This document shows, piece by piece, positions 54,735 through 64,000 of a stretch of DNA of 64,000 nt. The notes under the pieces were generated by a model. The model did no database searches, was not told where the DNA came from, and worked only from the letters and a program-made list of their open reading frames with translations. The DNA is from Macrolepiota albuminosa (Eukaryota > Basidiomycota > Agaricomycetes > Agaricales > Agaricaceae). The stretch lies in the NCBI GenBank assembly GCA_027475525.1, contig JAMWFC010000131.1:248001-312000 (forward strand), given 5' to 3'. Numbering within the stretch: the first letter of the stretch is position 1; the number at the start of each line of letters is the position of its first letter. A program made the position numbers and the translations under genes.

Positions 54735-54918
54735 TGTAAGGACGCGCCACATATGGAAACGGTGGCTGAGGTAACTGTATAGTACGATCGAATCAAGAGA
54801 GAATATAATATAAGAAAAATAAGAAAAGAAAAACAAATTACTGCTGAGTAACCAGAAGGCAGGAATTTAGCCGGAAGGAATGAGAACGCCGCCGCCACAG
54901 CAAGAGTCTATTTCAACA
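54735..54918 (+). repeat. Possible short LTR (184 bp)
   Basis: TGTAAGGACGCG...TATTTCAACA, preceded by the purine run GAGGGGTGGGGA. It resembles a 3' LTR of a Copia-type element, but no partner or coding part is in the window. Confidence 0.4.
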
Positions 54919-55377
54919 ATAGTGTTGGGGGGGGGTAGTTCTGTACTACTGTATCCTAACTTGCTGGGCGCTTCTGTAGCTCCCACCCTCTTTGGGTACC
55001 AGTGGCTACCTCTTTGCTAGTGCAGAGGTCGCCATTCGGCGGCGTGAGGGTCCGCAGACATATGCCTTATTCCTGACCGTGATGGTGGTTCAGGTACAAG
55101 TTGCCCCTTGTAAAATTTATTGGTATATTATGCAAAGCCAAAACAAATAAATACATATTCTATATCTTGTTCATCAGGCAACGAAGTCAAAGACGCTACA
55201 TAATGTAACGTTTTGCCTAAAATGGAACATGTCGGAATTGCACTCGACGAACCAGTTGGACTACCTGTCCCATTAGAACAGACATCCTTACTATACTGTG
55301 ACCCGTTACGCAGATTGGACAAGGCTCTGGTACTGCCAGTCATCCATAGCAGGAACCCGAACCGCTACAGAACCACC
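54919..55377. other. No gene seen
   Basis: Single-copy-looking DNA with a G run at 54927. A 71-codon minus frame (55128-55343) shows no domain. Confidence 0.4.
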
Positions 55378-56223
55378 ACTGCTGGCAGCAGAAGCTGTTT
55401 TCTTTGGAAAAATTAAAAAAAAAACATGTTATGCAACTTATATTACATGTTTCTTTGAGAAATATGTAAGCATTTTCTCAGTGTAAAAGTTAAAAAAAAC
55501 TTTACCTATTTCCTAACTGTTTCCTATCATAAAATAACAGCTTTTTACCATCTTTTTGCCAGTGTAAACACACTGGAAATATTTATAATTGTTCTTTCTA
55601 TGTTGTCAAAAGATACAGAAATCATATTTCTCATAGAACTAGGCTTGAAAGAATTTAATCTCTTTCTTTGAATTTTTCTCTTAGATACTTTTATTCTTTT
55701 TCTTAGTCAACAAGAAAGTTATAACATATATCTAATAGCAATATGTGAGAAAGGAATTGACTCAATCAGAGAGCCCCTGAGAGAGTTGATTTGAGAGTCA
55801 GCAGTGACTCAATGGCAACACAAGTAGAGAGACAATGTTTCCATGACATTTTACCTTTGAAAAATGAAATGTATTTCTTTCTCACATATTGCCTTAAGAA
55901 AAAGAATAAAAGTATCCAAGAGAAAAATTCAAAGAAAGAGATTAAATTCTTCCAAGCCTAGTTCTATGAGAAATATGATTTCTATATCTTTGGGAAACAT
56001 AGAAAGAACAATTATAAACATTTCCAGTGTGTTTACACTGGCAAAAAGATGGTAAAAAGATGTGATTATATAATAGGAAACAGTCAGAAAATAGGTAAAG
56101 TTTTTCTTAACTTTTACACTGAGAAAATGCTTACATATTTATCAAGAAAACATGTCATGGAAGTTGCATAACATGTTTCTTTTTTAATTTTTCCAAAGAA
56201 AACAGCTTCTGCTGCCAGCAGTG
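55378..56223. mobile_element. Foldback / long-TIR non-autonomous DNA element
   Basis: The first 38 bases (CACTGCTGGCAGCAGAAGCT...) are the exact reverse complement of the last 38. Pairing goes on with few mismatches for about 350 bp per arm (to about 55760 and from about 55868), leaving a loop of about 110 bp. One arm carries a 30-bp insertion near 55710. The flanking bases CAC on both sides could be a 3-bp target duplication. No ORF is present. Confidence 0.8.
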
Positions 56224-56940
56224 CACGTGTCAATAAATATTGTACGCTTGCGTATACGCGTGTACAAGAACACAACCAACCTCACAGACGTAGATTTATA
56301 ACGTATATATATAAAAAACGCGTCCGTATCCGTAGACACATAACAACATGACATGACATGATCATAACGTACACATGCAAAACCTAAGAAACCCGGTGTA
56401 TCAATCTGAATCAAGTGAGCAGGGGTATGTATCGTGTGTGTGCGTGTGTGTGTGCGTGTATGGGAGAATTGGGAGTATAAAGATATGTAGATAGGTATCG
56501 AGAGAGGGAGGGTGTCGAGGTCTTCGTCGCGTAGTTTGGAAACGGATATGGGGGCGTGTATGCGAAGGTGGACATGATTCAGAATACAGAGGGGAAAGAT
56601 GAGGCGAGTTTTACGCGTCGTGTTGTCGTTATGCAACAATGACGCGTGGGGAGTGTAATGGGGAGAGGGGTAGCGAGCGAGCTTAAGTATAATTGCATAC
56701 GAGACAGATAAGCAGAGGGAGCGGACACGGGCGACGACGATATGATATAATATAATCACGACTAATGCAGTAAAGGTGGGTAATAACAACAAAAAAAATC
56801 ATGCTGGAATAAAAAAAAATAATAGAAGGATCGGAGATTGAGAGATTGAGAGCGGTGAGAGAATAAAAAAAAGAGAGAAAGAAAAGAATCCAACGATCAA
56901 AGACAAAAAAAGAAAAAGCACAAGCGGGGTCGGGATGTGG
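56224..56940. other. 3' flank of the next gene; GT microsatellite
   Basis: AT-rich, without a supported gene. A GT/GC-rich simple repeat is at about 56432-56462. It probably holds the 3' UTR of the minus-strand gene ending at 56941. Confidence 0.5.
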
Positions 56941-59496
56941 CTACAGAGCCTCAGGTATGCGATATCCATGCTGAACTCCATCACCAGCCGCGTCTTGCAA
57001 CTGTAGCACCGCCGTCATCGCCGTCGGCTGTGACGATGCTGATTCTGATTCTGATGTTGATATTGATGGCGGTGGTGGTGGATGAAGAGCCGGGGGGGTC
57101 AAATCCTCCTTCCCCTGGCCCTCCCTCTCCTCCTGCAGATCGTCCAAGCCCAACTCCAACTCCAACTCCGAACCCAACTCCACCTCCAGCTCCCCATCCA
57201 CCCTCCCGTTTTCCTCATGCACCGCACCAGCCAAACCCTCAACCCCCTGCCTCCCACGCTCCGTCTCATAGAGAGGCGCAACCCACTGCGGCGCGCGCAC
57301 GACATTCCCAAAATCCGATATTGAAGGAAACCGAAACTCCTCCAACGGAAACTCCTTCTCCCTCTCCTTCTCTGCACCACCACCACTACCTTTCACCTTT
57401 CCCAATCGTGACAAACCCCTAATGCTCCCCGGCCTCTTCAATATCGCGTCAGCAAGCACCGCATTCAACCTCTCTTCCTCCTCTCCCATTCCGTCTCCGT
57501 CTCCGTCCCTATATCCTTCCCCGGGCTCACCAGTCATCACTGCACCCGTACCCAATTGTACACCAACGCCAGCATCTACCCACCCATCCCCACCTTCCTC
57601 CCAGGCGCCAAACGGTCCTCCAGCGTTCCTAGTCCTCCTCCTCCCTCTTTCCCCCTCCCCCTCCGCGAAACCCTCACTCCCGCAATCAAGGTCCGGAGAT
57701 TCAGACCCAACACTCCCCGTCTCTTCTCCACCACTCCCACTCCCTCCTGGCTCCACAGCGCCCATCCCCGTTCCCGTGCCCATGCCCGTCCCAACTCCAA
57801 CCCCAGTCCCAGCGCCGAGCCCATTACCCACAGCAGCCGCAGCCGCAGCCGCAGGCATAGACGCAAACATCATCGAATACAACCCATGCGGCGACTGCAT
57901 CGGGGACGCAGGATACCCGCCTGGCACTGCATAAAACGACGACGGGTGCGGGCTGTGGCCGTGACCGTGGAACGGCATCGTCGGCGAGGGCAGGATCGTG
58001 TTGAGGAGCATCTGTGCTTGCGCCGACGGGATGTGCAGATGCGGGTGTTGAGGCGGGGGCGGAGGCGGGGAGTGCGGGCTTGAGGTCGGCGGCGAAAAGG
58101 TCGCGTATCCGTTCAACGAGGGTCCAGGTGTGGGAGACGCGCCGTTGGTCCCGTTTGCGCTGGACGGGGAAGATATGTGATGGGAGGCATGGGGGGAGAG
58201 AGGGTGAGGCGAGACTTGACCTGCCAACATCGCGCTGTACGCTTGTACTTGGTTCATCAGATGGTGTATCTGTGCCTGTAGCTAACAATACGCCGTGTGA
58301 GTGAAACACCCGAAGTACACACAGAAACTCACCTCGCCCTCTCTCCTCCTTGCCCTCCCCCCTTCCCACCTCAGCGCCTCGACCTCCTTGGAATACCTTT
58401 CGACTTCTACCCTCAACTTTTCCTCCCTCAGCCTCGCAGCCTCAAGGGCGCCCCTCATACTAGCAAGCTGTGTCTGCGGAGGCGGGGTACCGCTGCGGCT
58501 GAGTGGCGTGGGCGGGCGACGATCTCGCGGGGTTGGGGCGCGGCGGGGGGTGGCAGGGGTGGTAGTGGTGTTTGTGGATGTGGGTGAGGTGACTGTGGTT
58601 CCTCCATTCGGAGCGCCATTTGCCCTCTTGGGCTCTACACCCTCTTCCTCTCCCTCGTCAAGCGCCGGCAACATGACGATGGAGGGAGAACTGAGGGATG
58701 AGGAGCGGCTCTCGGTTTCCTTACTGTTGCTTCGCTTGCGAATTTGATGACGCTGTGGCGTCAAATGTGGATCCGCAACAGACGTTGTACTCGGACCCGC
58801 GCCATCCCATACCCACGGGTCAGTCACCACTGTTCCTGATTTACTTAGGGTAGTGTCGTGAGAACTCAGAGTGGGTGTCCTGCTGTCGATTTGGGACTGG
58901 GATAATGTCGGAGAGGTGTTCGGAGAAGTCACGGGAGAAGGAGAAGAGGTAGATGTTGACGTGGAAGAGGATGATGGGGGAAACGGCGAGGGGTTGGAAA
59001 TGGAGTTGGCAGACGGAGGTGGGGGTAAAGAGGAAGGAGACTCGAATTGAAGGGAATTGCCGTTGTCATGGGCAAGATGGGACGGCTGTTGGTCGATTTT
59101 GGGCAAATTTTCTTGTTCGAAGCTCCTGCCGGGCTTGGGAACTTGCAAGAGCTTGCTCTTCTTTTTCAAAAGATCCTTAAGAGGATCCTTTCCCCGCCGC
59201 CTGCGTTCCTTTGGCCGCGACACCTTTCCATCCCGTGTGTCTTGGTCCGAGCCCGCAGCGGTGGACTTTGAGTCGGAACCTATATGGGAGTCAGTACTCC
59301 GCTATAAAGTGTCGAGTGAAACCGCACCGAGTGCCTGTGTCTGGTGTGAAGGGCCGCTGGTATAGGCGGACCAGATGGGCCTGGAACCCGTGCGACATAT
59401 AAAGGCAGAACCGGCGAGGAGGAGTGTGGCGAGGGTTGTGGCGACGAGGAAGCGGGGATCCGAGTGGAGTGGCGCAGGGCTGTCTGCGTCGTCCAT
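56941..59496 (-). CDS. Host protein, low complexity with N-terminal membrane segment and coiled coil; unknown function
   Basis: Three exons: 59496-59328, 59279-58333 and 58275-56941; introns 59280-59327 (48 bp, GTGCGG...ATATAG) and 58276-58332 (57 bp, GTGAGT...CTACAG). All joins keep frame; about 816 residues. A single membrane segment is near residues 16-37 (FLVATTLATLLLAGSAFI). A basic stretch (SRPKERRRRGKDPLKDLLKK), Ser/Thr/Pro-rich parts, a coiled coil over the second join (ALEAARLREEKLRVEVERYS; IHHLMNQVQAY) and Ala/Gly-rich runs follow. It ends GYRIPEAL. It faces the amidotransferase gene head to head. No family was recognised. Confidence 0.75.
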
Positions 59497-59625
59497 GGCG
59501 ATGAGCACACACAAGTCAAGGTTGGAACACGTTAAGGCTGATTGAAACTCCGCAATCAATTGTGCCTCGCGAATTATCACCGGCCGCCCGGCAATCCACG
59601 GCCCGGCTCGTTTGCTCTCACCGCC
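59497..59625. promoter_or_regulatory. Shared upstream region of two divergent host genes
   Basis: Only 129 bp separate the start codons at 59496 (-) and 59626 (+), so both genes must share promoter space. No TATA box was seen. Confidence 0.5.
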
Positions 59626-60515
59626 ATGTCCAGAATAGCCCTCCTCGTCGCCGGCACCCTCCCTGCCTTTGGCGACTACCATGTCGTCTTCACTGACTTT
59701 CTCCGCGCCTCGGCTCCAGCACACAGCTTCGAGCTCGTTCCTTACGATGTCGTGCATAAGATGGAATACCCGTCCGACGACCAGCTCAGAACGTTCGATG
59801 CGCTCATGTATACCGGCTCAGGTGCGCGATCTCTGTGCCGATGCCCTTCGACTGACACCACACAGCGTCCAACGCATTCGACGACCTCGAATGGATCAAC
59901 ACACTCGTCGCATTCACCGCCCGCATCATCCGCGAGCATCCCACACTAAAGCTTATCGGTGCGTCTTCCCTCGTCCTTCGAACCCATCTAACCCCCACAA
60001 GGCATCTGTTTCGGCCACCAAATCATATCACGTGCACTCGGTGGCTCTTGCGTCCGCAACACTCGCTGGGAAGTCGGCCCGACCCCGCTCAATCTCACTC
60101 CACTCGGAAAATCCCTCTTTGGGGTCGACACTCTGGTTTGTCTTCCATTCACCTTCTCTGCCTCCCTGACGCACAACAGACGATTCAACAAATGCACCGC
60201 GACCACGTCCCCGCCCTCCCGCCTACCGTCCAACTCCTCGCCTCAACGTCCACAGCGCCCATCCAAGGCTTTGTCAGCTTCTTCCCTTCCTCTTCCCATA
60301 CCCTCCCAAACGTCCGCATCTTCACGGTCCAAGGCCACCCCGAATTCACAGAGCCCATCGTCTCACACCTCGTCCCTCTGCGCGCGCAATCTGGCATCAT
60401 ACCCCCGGATATCGCGTCCGACTACGACACGAGACGAGACTGGCCAAACGACGGTGTAAGTGTCGTGGGCAAGGCCATTTGGCGTGTTCTCGGCGTAGGG
60501 GCGCAAGTTGATTAG
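59626..60515 (+). CDS. Class I glutamine amidotransferase-like protein
   Basis: Four exons: 59626-59821, 59866-59958, 60002-60135 and 60180-60515, with introns of 43-44 bp; the sum is 759 nt (252 residues) and stays in frame. The start MSRIALLVAGTLPAFGDYHV is typical of stand-alone GATase proteins. The nucleophile elbow GICFGHQ is formed across the second intron (Cys codon 60007-60009). The catalytic His-Glu is in VQGHPEFTEPIV. Length and layout fit the fungal GMP-synthase-like amidotransferase family that hydrolyses glutamine or a related gamma-glutamyl substrate; the true substrate is unknown. It is intact. Confidence 0.88.
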
Positions 60516-61080
60516 AGCTAATATACCAAATCATGCTGAATATATCACAATCTTTGTAGATCAATCAATGGGATGTTTTTGTCGCACACAACAATCCAAC
60601 TTTGTTCTCCATCTTCCATCCCGATGAAGAACACAGCGTCTTTCCCCAACAAATAGTCGGTACCCCATCATCTTCACACCTCCACGACTCAGGTCCTACG
60701 TTATATCCTGACTCCTTCTCCTACTCTCGCAAAAACCATGAAGAGATCCTACGCCTCAACCGAGCACTCACACGCGCAGCCGCAATCCCAAGCTTCCATC
60801 TTTGACAATAATACATCAGCGCAACTCATCAGAGCAATCCGACCATCAAGGTCTTGAGCTCATTGTGCACCTTGTTAGAAGTTCTTCAAAGAGCTTAGTC
60901 CTGATCGCGGTAGCCATTGCGACTATCATTTGGTGGCTTATATATACTGCAAGAGTTTTTGTTGGACTTGTTGTGTCTCGTGTTTCATGCCCGCAACGTT
61001 CGCTTGTTGTACATCGACGCTTGCTTTTTTCACTCGCTTCTCCAACTAGTTCTTCAGCTCGAGCATTTTCCATTGTCACT
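60516..61080. other. Intergenic region with a TATA box
   Basis: It follows the amidotransferase stop. TTATATATAC at about 60942-60951 lies 130 bp before the next ATG. Open frames at 60602-60805 and from 60802 show no domain; an upstream exon of the next gene cannot be excluded. Confidence 0.45.
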
Positions 61081-62231
61081 ATGTCCCTAACTTTAAACCC
61101 TCGCACTTCAACCCACAGCTCAATATCTATCTCGTTAATTTTTAATGTCCCTGAAATCCTCCCGCCACCGTTTTCCAGGACTACCATACACGCATCATCA
61201 TCCGCACGTCAAACCATGGACTTACCCTCCAGTATAGCCACGCTAACAACTTCTCAAACACACATTGGCGATCCAACTACGACCATGTCCATTGAGAATA
61301 TTGGAACTCCAAACGTATCCAATGACAATGGAACTCCAAACGTATCCAATGACAATGGAAATCCAAATGTATCCAATGCCGATGGAATTCCAAACGTATT
61401 CAATGACAATGGAAATCCAAATATATCCAATGACAATGGAACTCCAAACATATCCAATGATAATGGAAATCCAAACATATCCAACATTGACGTTAGAACT
61501 ACGAGCATATCCACTGACAATGGAACCACGGCCGTCGCCACCAGGTCCACTTCCGTTATGAATACCCCTTCTGATTTAACGAATACTTCCACTACTTCCA
61601 CTACCTCCATTATGAATATCCCGCCCAATTCAACGACTACTTCAGTTTCTGCAACAGGTTCCCAAGATCCGACCCAGTCATCAGTAATAGGCGGAAAATC
61701 ACCAGGTCCTATCATCGGCGGCGTGATAGGCAGTATAATTTTTGTGGCCTTAAGCGTCCTCACAGCAGTCATGGTAATCAAACGCCGCCGTGTGCGAAAA
61801 CAAGATGGACCAGTCCCAACGGCCAACCCGCTCCTTGACGACCCTCACGTCACAAAGCTTGCAGCCTATAGTGAGCATCAAATTCTTTTTACAATAGCTT
61901 TAACATGCTGATTCTAGACATAGGCCTCTCCAAAAAAGGACCACGTCCATTTCACAATGACGAAGAAGTTCCTTCTGCTGATGGCAACTCGAGCCAGATT
62001 CAGACACAGAGCCCGATCCAGGACCAGAATACACTCGGATACAGTAGCCCGGGACCTACGCTCTCCCCATCGCTAAGAGATTTCGAGTCTGCAATGCAGC
62101 GCCAGATGGAGATGATACAAAGTATGTCGCAACGTATGGATATTATGGCGCTTGAACTTGGGGCGCAGCAGCGTGGGCACCAGGATGCGGATGGTGATCC
62201 CCCGGATTACGAGAGTCGGGCGTCGATATAG
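61081..62231 (+). CDS. Mucin-like single-pass membrane protein with NGTPNVSND repeats
   Basis: Two exons, 61081-61870 and 61918-62231, with a 47-bp intron (GTGAGC...TTCTAG); the join keeps frame and gives about 367 residues. A Ser/Thr-rich outer part contains about seven 9-residue repeats (variants of NDNGTPNVS) and then Thr/Ser runs. One membrane segment (IIGGVIGSIIFVALSVLTAV) is followed by KRRR and a cytoplasmic tail ending DPPDYESRASI. This layout is that of fungal wall-sensor or mucin-like proteins. No signal peptide is seen from this ATG, so the start may lie in an upstream exon. Confidence 0.68.
61285..61485 (+). repeat. 27-bp coding minisatellite
   Basis: Units like AATGACAATGGAACTCCAAA encode the repeats above; copies differ by a few bases. 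The period is 27, unrelated to the 77-bp duplications. Confidence 0.8.
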
Positions 62232-62477
62232 GGTCTTTTTTTCGTTTCTTTCTTTTACCTACGTGTCATTTTTTTCATTATCGGTTGTTTTATTTTTTCT
62301 CTTCTACTTTCGTTCTTCATTTGTTTTCGATACCCACCAGCATTCTATCTCTCTTTTTTCGTGAAAAAAAAGTTTCGTAGCCAAACAAATACAAGGCACC
62401 TCTTTGTATCTGCGCCACACAATGAAAATGACCGTACTCAGGTAATTTTCTTTTACCGGGCAAGTCGGAGTAATTTC
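62232..62477. other. 3' flank of the membrane protein gene
   Basis: T-rich DNA without a gene. Confidence 0.5.
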
Positions 62478-62977
62478 TGTTAGGATCCTTATCCCGAACA
62501 CCTATAGATAATCACAGACTTGTTAGTCTATGTCTAGGTACCGGTAATCAGTTATCGTGACTCTTATCGAGGTAGTAAATATCTAGCTCACCCTCAGTTC
62601 ATGATACAAATGACTGAGGGTGCTGTAGCACTAAGTAAGTTTCTAGTCCTCAGTCTCGGAAAGAAACTCTGTTCCACCTGTAGCACTAAGTAAGTTTCTA
62701 GTCTACAGTATAGGGTAAGTAAAGAGAGTATTGAGTAATAACCAAATATAACGTACCCTCAGTCTCTGTAGCGTAGTCTGCTATGTGGCATTGGCCACAT
62801 AGCTTTTACTTGGTTTAGTAGTCGAATATTATATTATATTTATTATAAATACCTAGCTACCTGCTGCTTATTAAGCACAGCTTATTTTGTATTCTATCTA
62901 CATAGTCAATAGACCGGACTGGTCTGATTCTTTGTAGTGTGAACTGTAAGCTCTCACAAATCCATAACTCTGTAACA
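62478..62977 (+). repeat. LTR of an unidentified element (about 500 bp)
   Basis: TGTTAGGATCC...CTCTGTAACA, with inverted ends TGTTA/TAACA. A TATA-rich core (ATTATATTTATTATAAATAC) is near 62830-62850. It contains the GTAGCACTAAGTAAG repeat shared with 54565-54725. The next bases do not show a clear TGG primer site. Confidence 0.55.
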
Positions 62978-63035
62978 TTTTTTTGAATCCGCCAGCTAGG
63001 ATCTATTGCCTAGCATCTGACGTCAGTCACTGAGT

Positions 63036-63787
63036 TTGTTGACAGAACTCTATCAGCTTCTCAAGCTTCTAATTTCAAACAGGGGATCAATGAGTAATCC
63101 CATTCCTGCAGTTTCCACTGATGGTGGGTGGAATGCCCACAAGCTATGGGGAGACCCAGCGACACTCAGGATGTGCAAGCATCCAATGCAGGTCAATCAC
63201 AAACCAAGGCTCAAGATTGAGGTCGGAGCACTGACCTGCCTGAGAATGAAAGTGAGGGCTGGAGAGCTGAGAGCTTGCAACATGATGGCCAGCAACGGCC
63301 ATGGGACAAGATGCCAGGGGGATTGACTCCCCCAGTTATGCAGCTGCCAGGAGGACCTCAATGGTCCAGCCAGCTAGCTTCCAAAGGGCCCCCTGATGAG
63401 GTTAGGCAGTCGACAGGTGCCCAGGGTGCTTCAGGAGACACCGAGTCATTGGTATGGGCTGGGGGACCTATGCTCCCCAGCTGGAGTAGTGGAGCCAGGC
63501 AGGCTGCGGCGGGCTCAATGCCCACCAGGATAGCGGAAGCCCACATAGAGGAGGTACCAGAGGAGGATGCCACTCCTGAAGTAGGCAGTGCAGAAAATTG
63601 CTTCCCATGCACACCAGCAGTAGAGGAAGTCCAAGAGGTTGCAGACCTCCAGAAGGAGGTGATTGAGTTGCCTAGCAACAACGATGCTGGAGCAGAGGAG
63701 CAGCAGTTGAAAACTGCATACGCTGTGCACTTGCGGGTGTTCTGGGATTTGCACCCAGAGGTGATGAAATACGCCATCCAGGTGTGA
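63036..63787 (+). CDS. Two overlapping unknown ORFs, possibly gag-like
   Basis: Frames 63036-63326 and 63275-63787 follow the LTR. The second has an acidic, Glu-rich part (AHIEEVPEEDATPEV) and ends AVHLRVFWDLHPEVMKYAIQ. No knuckle or known domain is seen. They may be one gene with an intron or shift. Plus-strand DNA continues to the window end with no recognised gene. Confidence 0.3.
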
Positions 63788-64000
63788 CTTGAGCAGTATG
63801 CTTCTGCACATATAGTAGCACTTAGGTGACAAGGGCATGAGGTGCCCACCGTATTCAGTACTAAATATACTGATTTAATAGTGAGAGTTCTCACTATGGA
63901 ACTCCAGATGTATCTGCAGCATAAGGCCACAAGGCAATTGGGGGTGTTGACCCCCTGGAGCCACATGTCCAAGGAATGCTCAGCACATTGTAACCAAGAC

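Noticed and set aside
57422..58083. Plus-strand ORFs across the large host gene
   Set aside because: Low-complexity shadows (Pro/Ser and Arg runs) of the minus-strand coding exon, which has proper introns and stop.
1..64000. tRNA or rRNA genes
   Set aside because: No cloverleaf-like sequence with A and B boxes or rRNA-like block was recognised by eye; a covariance-model search would settle it.

Overview
The window is repeat-dominated DNA from a filamentous fungus, most likely a basidiomycete of the Agaricomycetes. Evidence: host genes with 43-57 bp introns, Ty3/Gypsy families with the basidiomycete-type VPWTEHNRP / LPMGWTNSVPIFHDD polymerase, a Tad-like LINE, an agaricomycete-type tyrosine recombinase, and strong CpG loss in the older transposon copies.

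Layout. 1-13134 is a large Gypsy element (element 1, family A, + strand) with the end of its 5' LTR and a complete 3' LTR (12015-13134). 13135-20739 is a related element on the - strand (element 2) with one LTR (19924-20739), cut on the left by element 1. 20740-41131 is an older related - strand element (element 3). It has been opened by a solo LTR (23999-24948), by a family-A solo LTR (27555-30494) that itself holds two further solo LTRs, and by a complete chromovirus (element C, 32359-40528, TSD GTTCA) inside its 5' LTR. 41132-42900 holds a broken tyrosine recombinase. 42900-54560 is a Tad-like LINE split by a chromovirus fragment (element E) with a long unknown third ORF; element E carries solo LTR D, which carries another family-A solo LTR. 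54565-62477 is a host island with a foldback element (55378-56223) and three host genes: a large low-complexity coiled-coil protein (-), a class I glutamine amidotransferase (+) and a mucin-like single-pass membrane protein (+). From 62478 another LTR and unknown ORFs run to the window end.

Two results stand out. First, between integrase and 3' LTR, element 1 (family A) and the chromovirus element C each carry a multi-exon gene on the strand opposite to gag-pol. Both genes encode a protein with a paired CxxC...C cysteine cluster, and in both a phase-0 intron ends exactly before the first cysteine codon. Element 3 keeps the 3' part of the same gene. This looks like an antisense accessory gene shared by two LTR lineages. 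Second, sixteen apparently perfect tandem duplications, all with a period of exactly 77 bp, are scattered through the transposons and absent from the single-copy island. They are most simply explained as unmerged k=77 overlaps of a de Bruijn assembly, so many apparent frameshifts in the transposon ORFs may not exist in the organism.
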